Below the pieces are notes generated by a model. The model had not been told where the DNA came from. It was given only the letters and a program-made list of their open reading frames with translations, and searched no databases. From the NCBI GenBank assembly GCA_036250195.1, contig JAVHZZ010000004.1, positions 165,862,369 to 165,926,368 on the forward strand: a stretch of DNA of 64,000 nt. The letters are read 5' to 3'. Below are positions 34,328 to 42,954 of this stretch, one piece after another; position 1 is the stretch's first letter, and the number at the start of each line of letters is the position of its first letter. The position numbers and the translations under genes were made by a program. This DNA comes from Mixophyes australis (lineage: Eukaryota; Chordata; Amphibia; Anura; Limnodynastidae).

Positions 34328-35443
34328 CAGTCATGGCCAAAAGATTTGAGAATGACACAAGTATTGTTTTTCACAAAGTTTTCTGCTTCAATATTTTTAT
34401 ACCTTTTTGTCAGATGTTGCCTTGGTATAGTGAAGTAAAATTACAAGCATTTCATAAGTGTCAAAGGCGTTTAATGACAATTACATAAACTTTTTGCAAA
34501 GAGTCAATATTTGCAGCGTTGACCCTTCATTTTGAAGACCTCTGCAATTCGCCCTGGCATGCTGTCAACCAACTTCTGGGGCACATACTGACTGATGACC
34601 GCCCATTCTTGCCTAATCAATGCTTGGAATTGGTCAGAATTTGTGGCTTATTGTTTGTCCACCCGTCTCTTGAGAATTGACCACAAGTTCTCAATGGGAT
34701 TAAGGTCTAGGGAGTTTCCTAGTGAAGGACCCAAAATTTCGATGTTTTCATCCCCAAGCCACTTAGTTGTTACTTTTGCCTTATGTAAAGGTGCTCCATC
34801 ATGCAGGAAAAGGCATTGTTCATCACCAAACTGTTCTTGGATGGTTGGTAGAAGTTGCTCTTGAAGGATGTTTTGGTATCATTTTTTATTCATGGCTGTG
34901 TTCTTGGGCAAAATTGTGAGTGAGCCCACTCCCTTGGCTAAGAAGCAATCTCACACATAAATGGTCTCAGGATGCTTTACTGTTGACATGACACTGGACT
35001 GATGGTAGCGCTCACCATTCCTTTTCCGGACAAGCGTTTATCCAGATGTCCCAAACAATTTGAAAGGGGATTCATCAGAGAAAATGACCTTTACCCCAGT
35101 CCTCAGCAGTCCAATCCCTGTACCTTTTGCAGAATATCAGTCTGTCCCTAATGTTTTTCCTGGACTTTTGGAGGATGGCCTGGTGTCAAGAAGGCCAGCA
35201 ATGAAGCCACTTCCCTCCAGGAAAAACATCAGGGACACACTGATATTCTGCAAAATGTCTGGTTGTCAGTTTATCTGCACACACTAACTCAATCAGCATG
35301 ACAGAGTTATCTCCAGCCTTGTCCTCATCAATTCTCTTACCTGTGCTAACGAGAGAATCACTGACCTGATGTCAGCTGGTCTTTTTGTGGCTGAAATGTA
35401 GTGGAAATGTTGTTTTCGGGATAAAGTTCATGTTATACATACA
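34328..35443 (-). mobile_element. Tc1-like transposon, rearranged and truncated
   Basis: The left terminus CAGTCATGGCCAAAAG follows a TA dinucleotide, the Tc1 target site, and continues with TTTGAGAATGACACAAG, a known Tc1-family terminal motif. The transposase C-terminal half lies on the minus strand and ends at TGA 34504-34506. Its right terminal repeat is missing: similarity fades near 35443. A middle segment is inverted relative to the rest (see next entry). Confidence 0.9.
34504..35340 (-). pseudogene. Tc1-like transposase remnant with internal inversion
   Basis: On the minus strand, stretches typical of Tc1 transposase C-termini appear: LHDGAP-like coding near 34795, LNPIENLWS-like coding near 34690, and KGQRCKY before the stop. 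Several stops and shifts disrupt it. At about 35165-35252 the coding strand switches to plus: GGAGGATGGCCTGGTGTC through GATATTCTGCAAAA is sense there, and it partly repeats, in inverse orientation, the segment at 35130-35163. Most of the DNA-binding N-terminal region is absent. The DDE catalytic triad cannot be complete. Confidence 0.85.
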
Positions 35444-35464
35444 TGTACAAATAGATATCTATAT

Positions 35465-35469
35465 CTAAC

Positions 35470-35501
<32 letters not shown>

Positions 35502-35527
35502 ATATATACATATATATACATATATAT
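35465..35527. repeat. TA-rich microsatellite
   Basis: TA, TATT and TATACA repeats directly before the Gmr1-like LTR. Confidence 0.9.
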
Positions 35528-35810
35528 TGTGGCAAGGGGGTTTATTTTCCACACCTTTCCTGCATAGGGAAAGGTAGAATCCCACTTAGACACACAGGTG
35601 CACAACATGTGCTGTGTGTGTGTGTGGGTGTATAAAAGGACTGCCAATGCTGACAAGCAGCCGAACGATAGTCAGGAACTGTGGGCTGAGATAGTGTGAC
35701 AGGAAGCCAGGGATTGTTTATGTTTATGATGTGCTGTTTTATACTGCAAATAAAACAGCTACTGCTTAAGAAGCCTGTAAGCAAGGAGTCTTTATTTGGT
35801 GATTTCTACA
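35528..35810 (+). repeat. 5' LTR of Gmr1-like element
   Basis: A short 283-bp LTR from TGTGGCAAGG to TTTCTACA. It has TATAAAAGGA at 35631 and AATAAAAC near 35750, giving a complete promoter and poly(A) layout. No 3' partner is in the window. Confidence 0.7.
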
Positions 35811-35813
35811 AAG

Positions 35814-35830
35814 TGGTGTCATCGTGGGAT
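35814..35830 (+). promoter_or_regulatory. tRNA-type primer-binding site
   Basis: TGGTGTCATCGTGGGAT begins with the TGG expected opposite a tRNA CCA end, three bases after the LTR. The tRNA is not identified. It contrasts with the self-priming sites of families A and B. Confidence 0.55.
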
Positions 35831-35919
35831 CTTAAAATGACATAAAAAACACAGCTGTCCACCCAGCCATCCAGACAACAAAAGATAAGTTTGAGTTACA
35901 GAAAAAAATAAGTTTTGTG

Positions 35920-36112
35920 TGTCTTCACTATTTCCCTACTGTATGTTTTGTCCCTCCTTGGAGGTAAAATGTAGCAAGGTGCTGCTAGTTCAGACATTTG
36001 AAAAAAGTTTTTTGTGTGTCTCTGCATATCTTTATCTGTTTTTCTACTGCTTGTTTTGTTCCTCCTTGGAGGTAAAATGTAGCAGCGGCTGCTAGCTAAG
36101 ACATTACTGCTT
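35920..36112. repeat. Duplicated leader segment (about 110 bp)
   Basis: A unit with TTTGT(C)CCTCCTTGGAGGTAA and AATGTAGCA, then GCTGCTAG, occurs twice in the leader between primer site and gag. The CTCCTTGGAG part is itself a palindrome. Confidence 0.8.
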
Positions 36113-36233
36113 AAGCTAACATTTAAGAAAAAAAAAGTGGGGTTTTCTTCTGTTGTTGTTTTTTTTTCCATTTGCTTGTCAGTGTATGTTAAGGGAAGCG
36201 CAGTTTGACTATCCCGCCAGATCAGTTAGCAAG

Positions 36234-37097
36234 ATGGAGGAAATCCTCCAAGCGTTAACTAATGTGACAGCCACACAGCAAGCCCAGCTGGGCCAAATGC
36301 GAGCCGTCGTTGTCACTCAGGTGGAAAGTAACAGACTGTTGAGGGCGGAGCTCAGTCAGCTCAGATAAAGTGAGCACGAACCCGCTGTCTTGTGAAAGAT
36401 GACCCCCAGGACGACATTGAGGCGTTTTTATTATTGTTTGAAAGGATGGCAACTCGTCTTAAGTGGCCAACAGGTGAATGGGTAGAGAAACTGGCTCCTT
36501 ATTTGAAGGGTGAAACACAGCGGGCCTATATGGATGTGTCTGAGGACCAGGTAGCTGACTTTCAGCAACAAAAGGCCGCTATTTTGGCACAGATAGGGCT
36601 GACAGGGCCCGAGAAGGAGCAATGATTCCATGACTGACGGTTTAGACCAGGATCTGGCAAATTTAGCAAACATTTGGTTGGAGTCTGACTGTAATACACC
36701 GATCAGAATGTTAGAAATCCAGGCTACCGACCATTGCGAGCGAAATCTGACTTGGAAATTACAGAAATGGGTTCTTCAGACCGCCCTTCAGTCATTTGAG
36801 GAGCTTGCGACAGCTATTGACCGGTATTACACTGTGGAAAATATGGCCCAGACAGCTGAGAAAGTTGTCAAGCCAGACTTCAGGCCGAAACCAATACCAG
36901 AGATGGGAACAGATCGTAGGGTTACGGACCGGACAGCCGAGAGAGTTGCCAGGCCAGATCTCAGACCGAAACCAACACCAGAGGTTGGCACAGACTGCAA
37001 AGTGATCCCAGCAAAGTGTTTTGAGTGTGGTGAGCAGGGGCACTTCCAGAGACATGGTCCAAAACGTCCAGAACCAATGGATTGTTCGGTGGTTTGA
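36234..37097 (+). pseudogene. gag: Gmr1-like gag with SCAN-like region
   Basis: An ATG at 36234 opens a coiled-coil-like N-terminus (MEEILQALTNVTA...) that ends at TAA 36366. After a frame change, DIEAFLLLFERMATRLKWP and WVEKLAPYLKGETQRAYMDV give the helical pattern shared by SCAN domains and Gmr1-like capsids. The link between that gag and the vertebrate SCAN domain is established knowledge. A further frame change precedes a nucleocapsid box CFECGEQGHFQRHG, in which the last cysteine is replaced by glycine. Not functional as it stands. Confidence 0.75.
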
Positions 37098-37129
37098 CTA
37101 GACCCCAGGTTTCCTGCTTGTTTAACAAT

Positions 37130-37700
37130 GTCCTCCTCCACAGGGAATCCACTGCTGTTACGGATGACCGTCCTGACACGGCAACAAGCGGTGTTAGCGT
37201 TGGTGGACTTAGGTAGTGAAATCACCTTGATATGCAGCACTGTGGTTCCAGAAGGACCTGGCTACTATCTGTGAAAGTCCTGTGCATTCACGGGTACACC
37301 AAGGAATATGACCATATCAATCTTCCCATTACTGTAAAGGGATGAACAGTGCAAGTGGTAGCAGCAATAGCCTCAAGGCTGCCATACCCCTTTATTCTGG
37401 GACGAGACTTTGCCCTGTTCTGGGAAATTATAGCCGAAAGGATCGGTCAGGAAATGCAGGCAACTGAGTCACTGGACAGACCTACAATCCTACTTGATCC
37501 TGTCTTTCACACCCCGGAACTAGAGATAGAGGCAGAGAAGCTACAATACCTGGAGCCTGAATACCAGGCTTTGGATGCAACTAGGCCGTCGTCGTGTTCC
37601 ATAAGACGGGAGAGAAAAGTCCCAGCTGGAGGAAGCCAGGATAGAACAAAAACCCTGTCAGAGGATGAAGATTGGTCCCCAATATCCAGAATTGTGTGAC
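37130..37700 (+). pseudogene. Gmr1-like protease remnant
   Basis: LALVDLGSEITLI (near 37200) occupies the aspartic protease active-site position, with Leu in place of the Ser/Thr of D-S/T-G. A later ILGRDF motif (near 37395) fits the second half of a retroviral-type protease. A stop at 37697 ends the frame. Confidence 0.65.
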
Positions 37701-38373
37701 TCCAGGACTTTGCTAGTGACCAACTTAATGATAGCGCTTTGGAAAAAGCTTAGAAATATGTGGTGGAAGTGAATGGAGTGCGGAAGGCTGAGAGACCAGC
37801 CAGTGGAGAACTTTATTTTATAATAAAAGGGAATCTGTTTTATAGGGTGGCAGTGGTACAGGAGAAATAGTTCATCAACTTTTGGTGCCACAGGTACACG
37901 TTCCTTTGGTACTAACAGCCCATACACACCTTTTGAGGGGCATCTGGGAGAGAAGACTCTAAATTGAGTGCTTTTGAGGTTTTACTGGCGGTGAATCTGT
38001 ATGGCAGTCAAGAGATACTGTAAAGCCTGCCCAGTGTGCCAGAGGATGGCCCCTAAACCAGACTATTGAGCCCCCCGGTACCTCTTCCTATGATTTCAGT
38101 TCCATTTGAGCGAAATGCCATGAACTTAGTGTGTCCCTTTGAGAAGTCTGCCCGAGGACATCAATATGTATTAGTAGTCCTTGATTACGCTACACGATAC
38201 ACTGAGGCAATACCACTAAAGAATATTAAATCAAGCGCTATTGAGAAAGAGTTACTGTTAATGTACACATTACTGGGAATCAAAAGATCATAACAGATCA
38301 GGGAACACTCTTCATGTCGGGATTAATGAAGGCGATATGCAAATTGCTAGTGGTACAAAGACTGCAGACCTTG

Positions 38374-40057
38374 TGTCACTCACCAGACTGTGAGTGCTAC
38401 TTCTAAGGTAGCTAGGAACCGTGTGCCGTCCATTATAATGAGGTACTGCGCATGTGCAGCCCCTTCTAACCTTCAGTTCTGTTCCTTTAACTTAATTGGC
38501 TGATCAGGCAACACTCCCTATATTAAGCACCTGTGGTCAATACCACGTTGCCTGATCTTGGAGTCTCATTCCTCATGAGTCTCTGAAGGTGTTCCAGTGC
38601 CTCCTCGTGTGTTCAGCTTATGCTGATTCCTGTTTGCCATTTGTGGTTTCCAGACCACTTCTACTCCTCGTGTTCCTAATGACTTCAGCAGCTGATTCCT
38701 ATCCGCTGCCTCCGTGTATCTACAGTTACAGATTACTGCAAACTCTCTGTGTTTCATCGTGACTCCAGCAGCTGATTCCTATCCGATGCCTCCGTGTATC
38801 TACAGTTACAGATTACTTCAAACTCTCCTGTGTTTCATCGTGACTTCAGCAGCTGATTCCTATCCGCTACCTCCGTGTGTCTAACAAGTTACAGATCTCT
38901 CCAACTCTCCTGTGTTACATCGCTACTGTTCCAGCTGATTCCTGTTAGCTACTTCAGCGTCTCTACAGAGTCCTGCTCATCTCAGCGCTCCAGTCTGCAT
39001 TCTACCTGCCGTCAGCTGACCCGCTGCCTACTGCTTCTACAGTGTGTCCATTTGTGTCAACTTGCCTGTTAGCATCGAGTCTACGCTCCTCGGCTTCCAG
39101 CTCTGCTACATCGCTTCAGCTCTCCCGTGGTCTCCTGCTGTTCAATTCGATATACTACTGCTTCCTGAGTATTTTGTCGTCCTTGCTGGCCTACCTACAG
39201 TGCGCTGCACCTACCTGCCGCTTCCATTCTGCAAGGACTTCTCATCTCGTCAGTTCCCTGCCGCTCAGGTATCCCTGCAGCTATCTCTAACAGCCTGCTC
39301 ATCTGAACCACGGTATGCATACTTCTCATTGACTGTGCTGGTGTATTGCATATCCATCTGGACTGAGTTGTTCTCCTCCGGAGTTTCCATCCTCTGAGAC
39401 TATTGCTATTATTGACTGTGTTTCCTTTTGCTGGACTATTCTAGTGACTTTGTTTATAGGTGCAGTGCTGTTCATTCATTATTATTATTGTGTGCAGTTC
39501 AACGTGGGATCAAGTTCAGTGTACCCGTGTAGACTCTGCATTGCTTTTATCTCCTCGTGTCCTTCCTCACATATATATTCAGTGGTACAACTTGCTAGAG
39601 GCAGACCACTGATTCCTGTTTCCCTGTGTCACCAGTTGCATATATCCTCTCACATAAGCAGTGGTACAACTTGCTACACGCAGACCACTGACTTCCCCGT
39701 TACCTTCACCTGGATTCCATTCCTTCACTACAGACAGCGGTACAACTTGCTATACGCAGACCGCTGACTTCCACCTCCTTATTACTCCTGGACATTCCTT
39801 CTCACTATAGCAGTGGTACAACTTGCCGTGCGCAGACCACTGACTACCCTCACGTGTCCTTGTCCATTCAGATCCTCGTGTTCAGTTACCTATTGTTTAC
39901 CAGTGCTGCTAGTCATAGACTTTCTGAGCATTCTCTAACCATCTGCTGTTTCCAGTTCCATTATCACCCTGCCACCAGAGTATCATATACCAACTCTACT
40001 GCTCTGATAAGACCATCAGCGGGTGATACTGGGTAAAGACTCCTAGTGCCCGTGACA
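38374..40057 (+). mobile_element. Family A solo LTR
   Basis: A 1684-bp LTR from TGTCACTCACC to CCCGTGACA, flanked by the 5-bp duplication CCTTG (38369-38373 and 40058-40062). No interior remains, the usual result of LTR-LTR recombination. It is the most diverged family A LTR in the window. It keeps the TATA box, the RNA start motif TGCCTGATCTT and the four hairpins (39580-39842). Confidence 0.96.
39580..39842 (+). repeat. Four-hairpin array in family A solo LTR
   Basis: Hairpins lie at 39580-39611, 39659-39690, 39735-39766 and 39811-39842. All four stems are perfect here. The third uses CAGCGGT/ACCGCTG, the others CAGTGGT/ACCACTG. Sequence between hairpins has diverged much more than the hairpins. 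Confidence 0.92.
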
Positions 40058-40190
40058 CCTTGTTTTATTATCCGCAGACCGACGGGTTGGTCAAGCGGTA
40101 TAATAGGACCCTAAAGCAAATGATTAGACATGCTGTGCATGAGGATCAAAAAGATTGGGACACCCTATTACCCTATCTCATGTGAAGCAA

Positions 40191-40681
40191 TTAGTTAGAA
40201 ATTAGTTCTGCAATAGTTTGTGCAGCAGGTTTTAAAATATATCCTGTAGATTAATACTGGTATTATTATTTTTATTCAATATTATAAATATATTCATCAT
40301 ATATATTTACATATTATCAATCATTTTAAAAACAAACAATGCTAGTGCTTTGTTCACAATCAAATTATATAATTTATACATTTTCATTCAAATTCAATTA
40401 AGAACAAATTGACACTAAATAAAAAGTACATCTATGAAGCAATGTCATTGTGAAGGTTATTAAAAATATTTTACTTATTCTTGAAGTAAAACTGAAAAAG
40501 TGCATAAATTACAAGAAATATTTTAGGGCAAACTAATCAGAATATGAGAATGGTATACATTGCAGCTTTTTTCTGTAAGATATAAAAAGAGGATAAAAAT
40601 AAAATGGGGAGGCGTAATGATGAATACTAAAATAAAATAAGATAAAAAAAAACAGATGTTTCAACAGATTAAAAATAAGCC
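40191..40681. other. No gene seen; AT-rich DNA
   Basis: Flanking sequence between the truncated Gmr1-like element and the young family A element. Confidence 0.5.
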
Positions 40682-40754
40682 TGTCACTCACCAGACTGTG
40701 AGTGCTTCTTCCCGTATGTTTAGGAACCGTGGCCGTCCACCATCCTGAGGGTCT

Positions 40755-40868
40755 GCGCATGCGCAGCCCTTTCAAAACCTTCAGTACCTGTTCCTTTAAC
40801 TTAATTGGCTGATCAGGCAACACTCCCTATATTAAGCACCTGTGGTCAATACCACGTGGCCTGATCTT
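40755..40868 (+). promoter_or_regulatory. Family A LTR promoter and RNA start
   Basis: In order: TGCGCATGCGCA, an NRF1-type palindrome (about 40754-40765); inverted CCAAT box ATTGGCT (40804-40810); TATATTAA (40828-40835); and the RNA start motif GGCCTGATCTT (40858-40868), 30 nt after the first base of the TATA box. The last motif is the exact reverse complement of the primer site at 42527-42537. Confidence 0.7.
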
Positions 40869-40984
40869 GGAGTCTCATTCCCCATGAGCCTCTGAAGGTG
40901 TTCCTGTGTTTCCTCGTGTATTCAGCGCTGCTGATTCCTGTGGTTTCCAGACCACTTCTACTCCTGTGGTTTCCAGACCACTTC

Positions 40985-41400
40985 AACCCTCCTGTGTTTC
41001 ATCGTGACTGTTAGCTGATTTCTATCCGCTGCCTCCGTGCACTACAGTCTTCCAACCACTTCAACTCTGCTGTGTTTCATCGTGACTGTTAGCTGATTCC
41101 TATCCGCTGCCTCCGTGCACTACAGTCTTCCAACCACTTCAACTCTGCTGTGTTTCATCGTGACTGTTAGCTGATTCCTATCCGCTGCCTCCGTGCACTT
41201 CAGTCTTCAATCTACTTCAACTCTCATGTGTTTCATCGTGACTGTTTGGCTGATTCCTATCCGCTGCCTCCGTGCGCTTCAGTCTTCAGCTCATCTCATC
41301 TCTCCCGTGTTTCCTCAAGACTGCTACAACTGATTCCTATCCGCTGCTCTCCGTGCTCAACAGTTCCAGCTCAGCTCTGCTCTCTCGTGTTTCATCGTGG
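40985..41400 (+). repeat. 76-80-bp tandem units in family A LTR
   Basis: About five to six copies of a unit containing TTTCATCGTGACTGTTAGCT, GATTCCTATCCGCTGCCTCC and GTGCACTACAGTCTTC. The first copies are nearly identical and later ones diverge. The same array is in every family A LTR of the window. Confidence 0.9.
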
Positions 41401-42047
41401 CTGCACCTGCTGGTTGCTATTCGCTACCTCCGTGTACCTGCAGAGTCCTGCTGGCTGCTACTCCTCAGTTCTACTCGTGTCTACAACAGCTGATCCGCTC
41501 TCCGTGCTTCTCAGTGTTCCTGCTGGTCTCTACTCGCCAGTCTGCATCGGATCTGCGCCTCACTGCTTTCATCTCGTCTAGACCATCGCTACTCTTCAGG
41601 GTCCTCCAGGAGTCCAGTTCTACATACTACTGCTTCCTGAGTATTTGTTCCCCTGCTGGTCTACCTACCTGTGCGCTGCACCTACTTGATTACCGCTTCA
41701 CCCTCCAGGGACTTCGCATCCTGCCGGCCTCCAGCCGTTCAGGTATCTCTGCACTCCTGTCTGACAGCCTGCTCCTGAATCACGGTATGCATACTTCTCA
41801 TTGACTGTGCTGGTGTATTGCATATCTTGCTGGACTGAGTTTGTTCTCCTCTGGAGTTCACTATCCGCTGAGACTATTGCCATCATTGACTGTGTTATCT
41901 TTTGCCCGGATTGTTTCAGTGACTTTCTATTATTGCAGTGCTGTTCAGTCATTACTATATTGTGCATGTTATTGTGGATCAAGTTCAAGGTGCCCGTGTA
42001 TCCTCTGTATTGCAGTCTCTCCCCGTGCTCCTCCTCACATATATATT

Positions 42048-42307
42048 CAGTGGTACAACTTGCTAGAGGCAGACCACTGATCCCTGTTTCCTGTGTCACC
42101 TGTTCCAGTATCCTCTCACATAGCAGTGGTACAACTTGCTAACGCAGACCATTGACTCCCCGGATACCTCCACTTGGATTCCATTCCTTCACACAGACAG
42201 CGGTACAACTTGCTATCCGCAGACCACTGACTCTCATCACCTCCTCGTTTCTGTTGGACATTCCTCCTCACTATAGCAGTGGTACAACTTGCTACCGCAG
42301 ACCACTG
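42048..42307 (+). repeat. Four-hairpin array in family A LTR (copy 2, 5' LTR)
   Basis: Hairpins lie at 42048-42079, 42124-42154, 42198-42229 and 42277-42307, spaced 74-79 bp. The stem is CAGYGGT with ACCRCTG, and the loop side has conserved ACAACTTGCTA and GCAG. They lie in the RNA leader, ending about 230 nt before the gag ATG. Hairpins 2 and 3 each carry one recent mismatch that the 3' LTR does not share. Confidence 0.92.
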
Positions 42308-42526
42308 ACTACCCTCACGTGTCCTTTGTCCATACAGTTCCTCGTGTATTACTACATCTATATTACCAGTGCTGCTAGTCATAGACTTTCCTGAGCATCT
42401 CTATCATCTGCTATCTCCTGTTCCGTGATCACCCTGCTACCAGAGTACCATATTACCATCTATACTGCTCTGGTAAGCCTATCACCTGGTGATCCCTGGG
42501 TAAAGACTCCTAGTGCCCGTGACAGT

Positions 42527-42537
42527 AAGATCAGGCC
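42527..42537 (+). promoter_or_regulatory. Self-primer binding site, family A copy 2
   Basis: AAGATCAGGCC begins two bases after the LTR and touches the gag ATG. It is the perfect reverse complement of the predicted RNA 5' end (40858-40868). Tf1 of fission yeast uses an 11-base pairing of the same layout (established knowledge). Confidence 0.85.
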
Positions 42538-42954
42538 ATGACAGACCCAGATACGGATCCTACAGCCAAAGAGATGCTGCAGCATCTGGTCACCCGTGTG
42601 GAGCAACAGGATGCTCGCCAACAGCTGTTACTTCAATGCTACCAGTCGTTAGCCTCCCAAGGACCATCTGGTCAGCCTGTTACAGCTAATGTTGAAGCTC
42701 CTGTGCTTTCCTCCGTTTCCCCAGTGCCATCCCAGGTGTTTACGGCTTCCACGCTTCACCTGCCTACTCCGTCAAAATACGATGGAGACCCCAAAACTTG
42801 TAGGGGTTTTCTTACTCAATGCTCAGTTCATTTTGAGCTCCAACCTCAAAATTTTTCTACCCATCGTTCCAGAGTGGCCTATCTTATCTCATTGTTTTCT
42901 GGACAAGCTCTGGCTTGGGCCTCCCCTCTGTGGGAGAGAAACGATCCTGTATAA
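42538..42954 (+). pseudogene. gag: Family A gag N-terminal part, stopped by one nonsense codon
   Basis: 138 codons from the ATG next to the primer site to TAA at 42952-42954. Copy 1 has TTA at the corresponding codon, so a single T-to-A change made the stop. The frame beyond it stays open to 44808. Sequence is close to copy 1 gag, which is broken at a different codon. Confidence 0.93.

Larger units (their letters stand above)
37760..40186 (+). pseudogene. Gmr1-like integrase, split by a solo LTR
   Basis: The zinc-binding part is recognisable from GHLGEK (near 37940) and CPVCQRM (near 38028). In the core, MNLVCP (near 38118) has Asn where the first catalytic Asp is expected, ITDQGTLF (near 38290) keeps the second Asp, and DGLVKRYNRTLKQ (near 40080) has Lys where the catalytic Glu is expected. 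The coding breaks off at the CCTTG duplication around 38374-40057 and resumes just after it. Several stops are present. Confidence 0.75.
35528..40190 (+). mobile_element. Gmr1-like Ty3/gypsy element, decayed and 3'-truncated
   Basis: A 5' LTR, TGG-type primer site, gag with a SCAN-like capsid region and CCHC box, protease and integrase are present in that order. No RT or RNase H motif lies between protease and integrase. In the cod element Gmr1 the integrase is placed upstream of RT (established knowledge), so the order is expected and the RT part has simply been lost with the 3' end. A family A solo LTR (38374-40057) interrupts the integrase. Many frameshifts are present. Confidence 0.75.
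40682..42524 (+). repeat. Family A copy 2, 5' LTR
   Basis: An 1843-bp LTR. From the predicted RNA start at 40858 about 1.67 kb of the RNA leader lies inside it. It is composed of 76-80-bp tandem units (about 40985-41400) followed by unique sequence and the hairpin array. I see no AATAAA. Confidence 0.96.

Noticed and set aside
36392..36625. Host SCAN-domain gene
   Set aside because: The SCAN-like stretch is followed by a CCHC box, protease and integrase remnants and preceded by an LTR, so it is retrotransposon gag.
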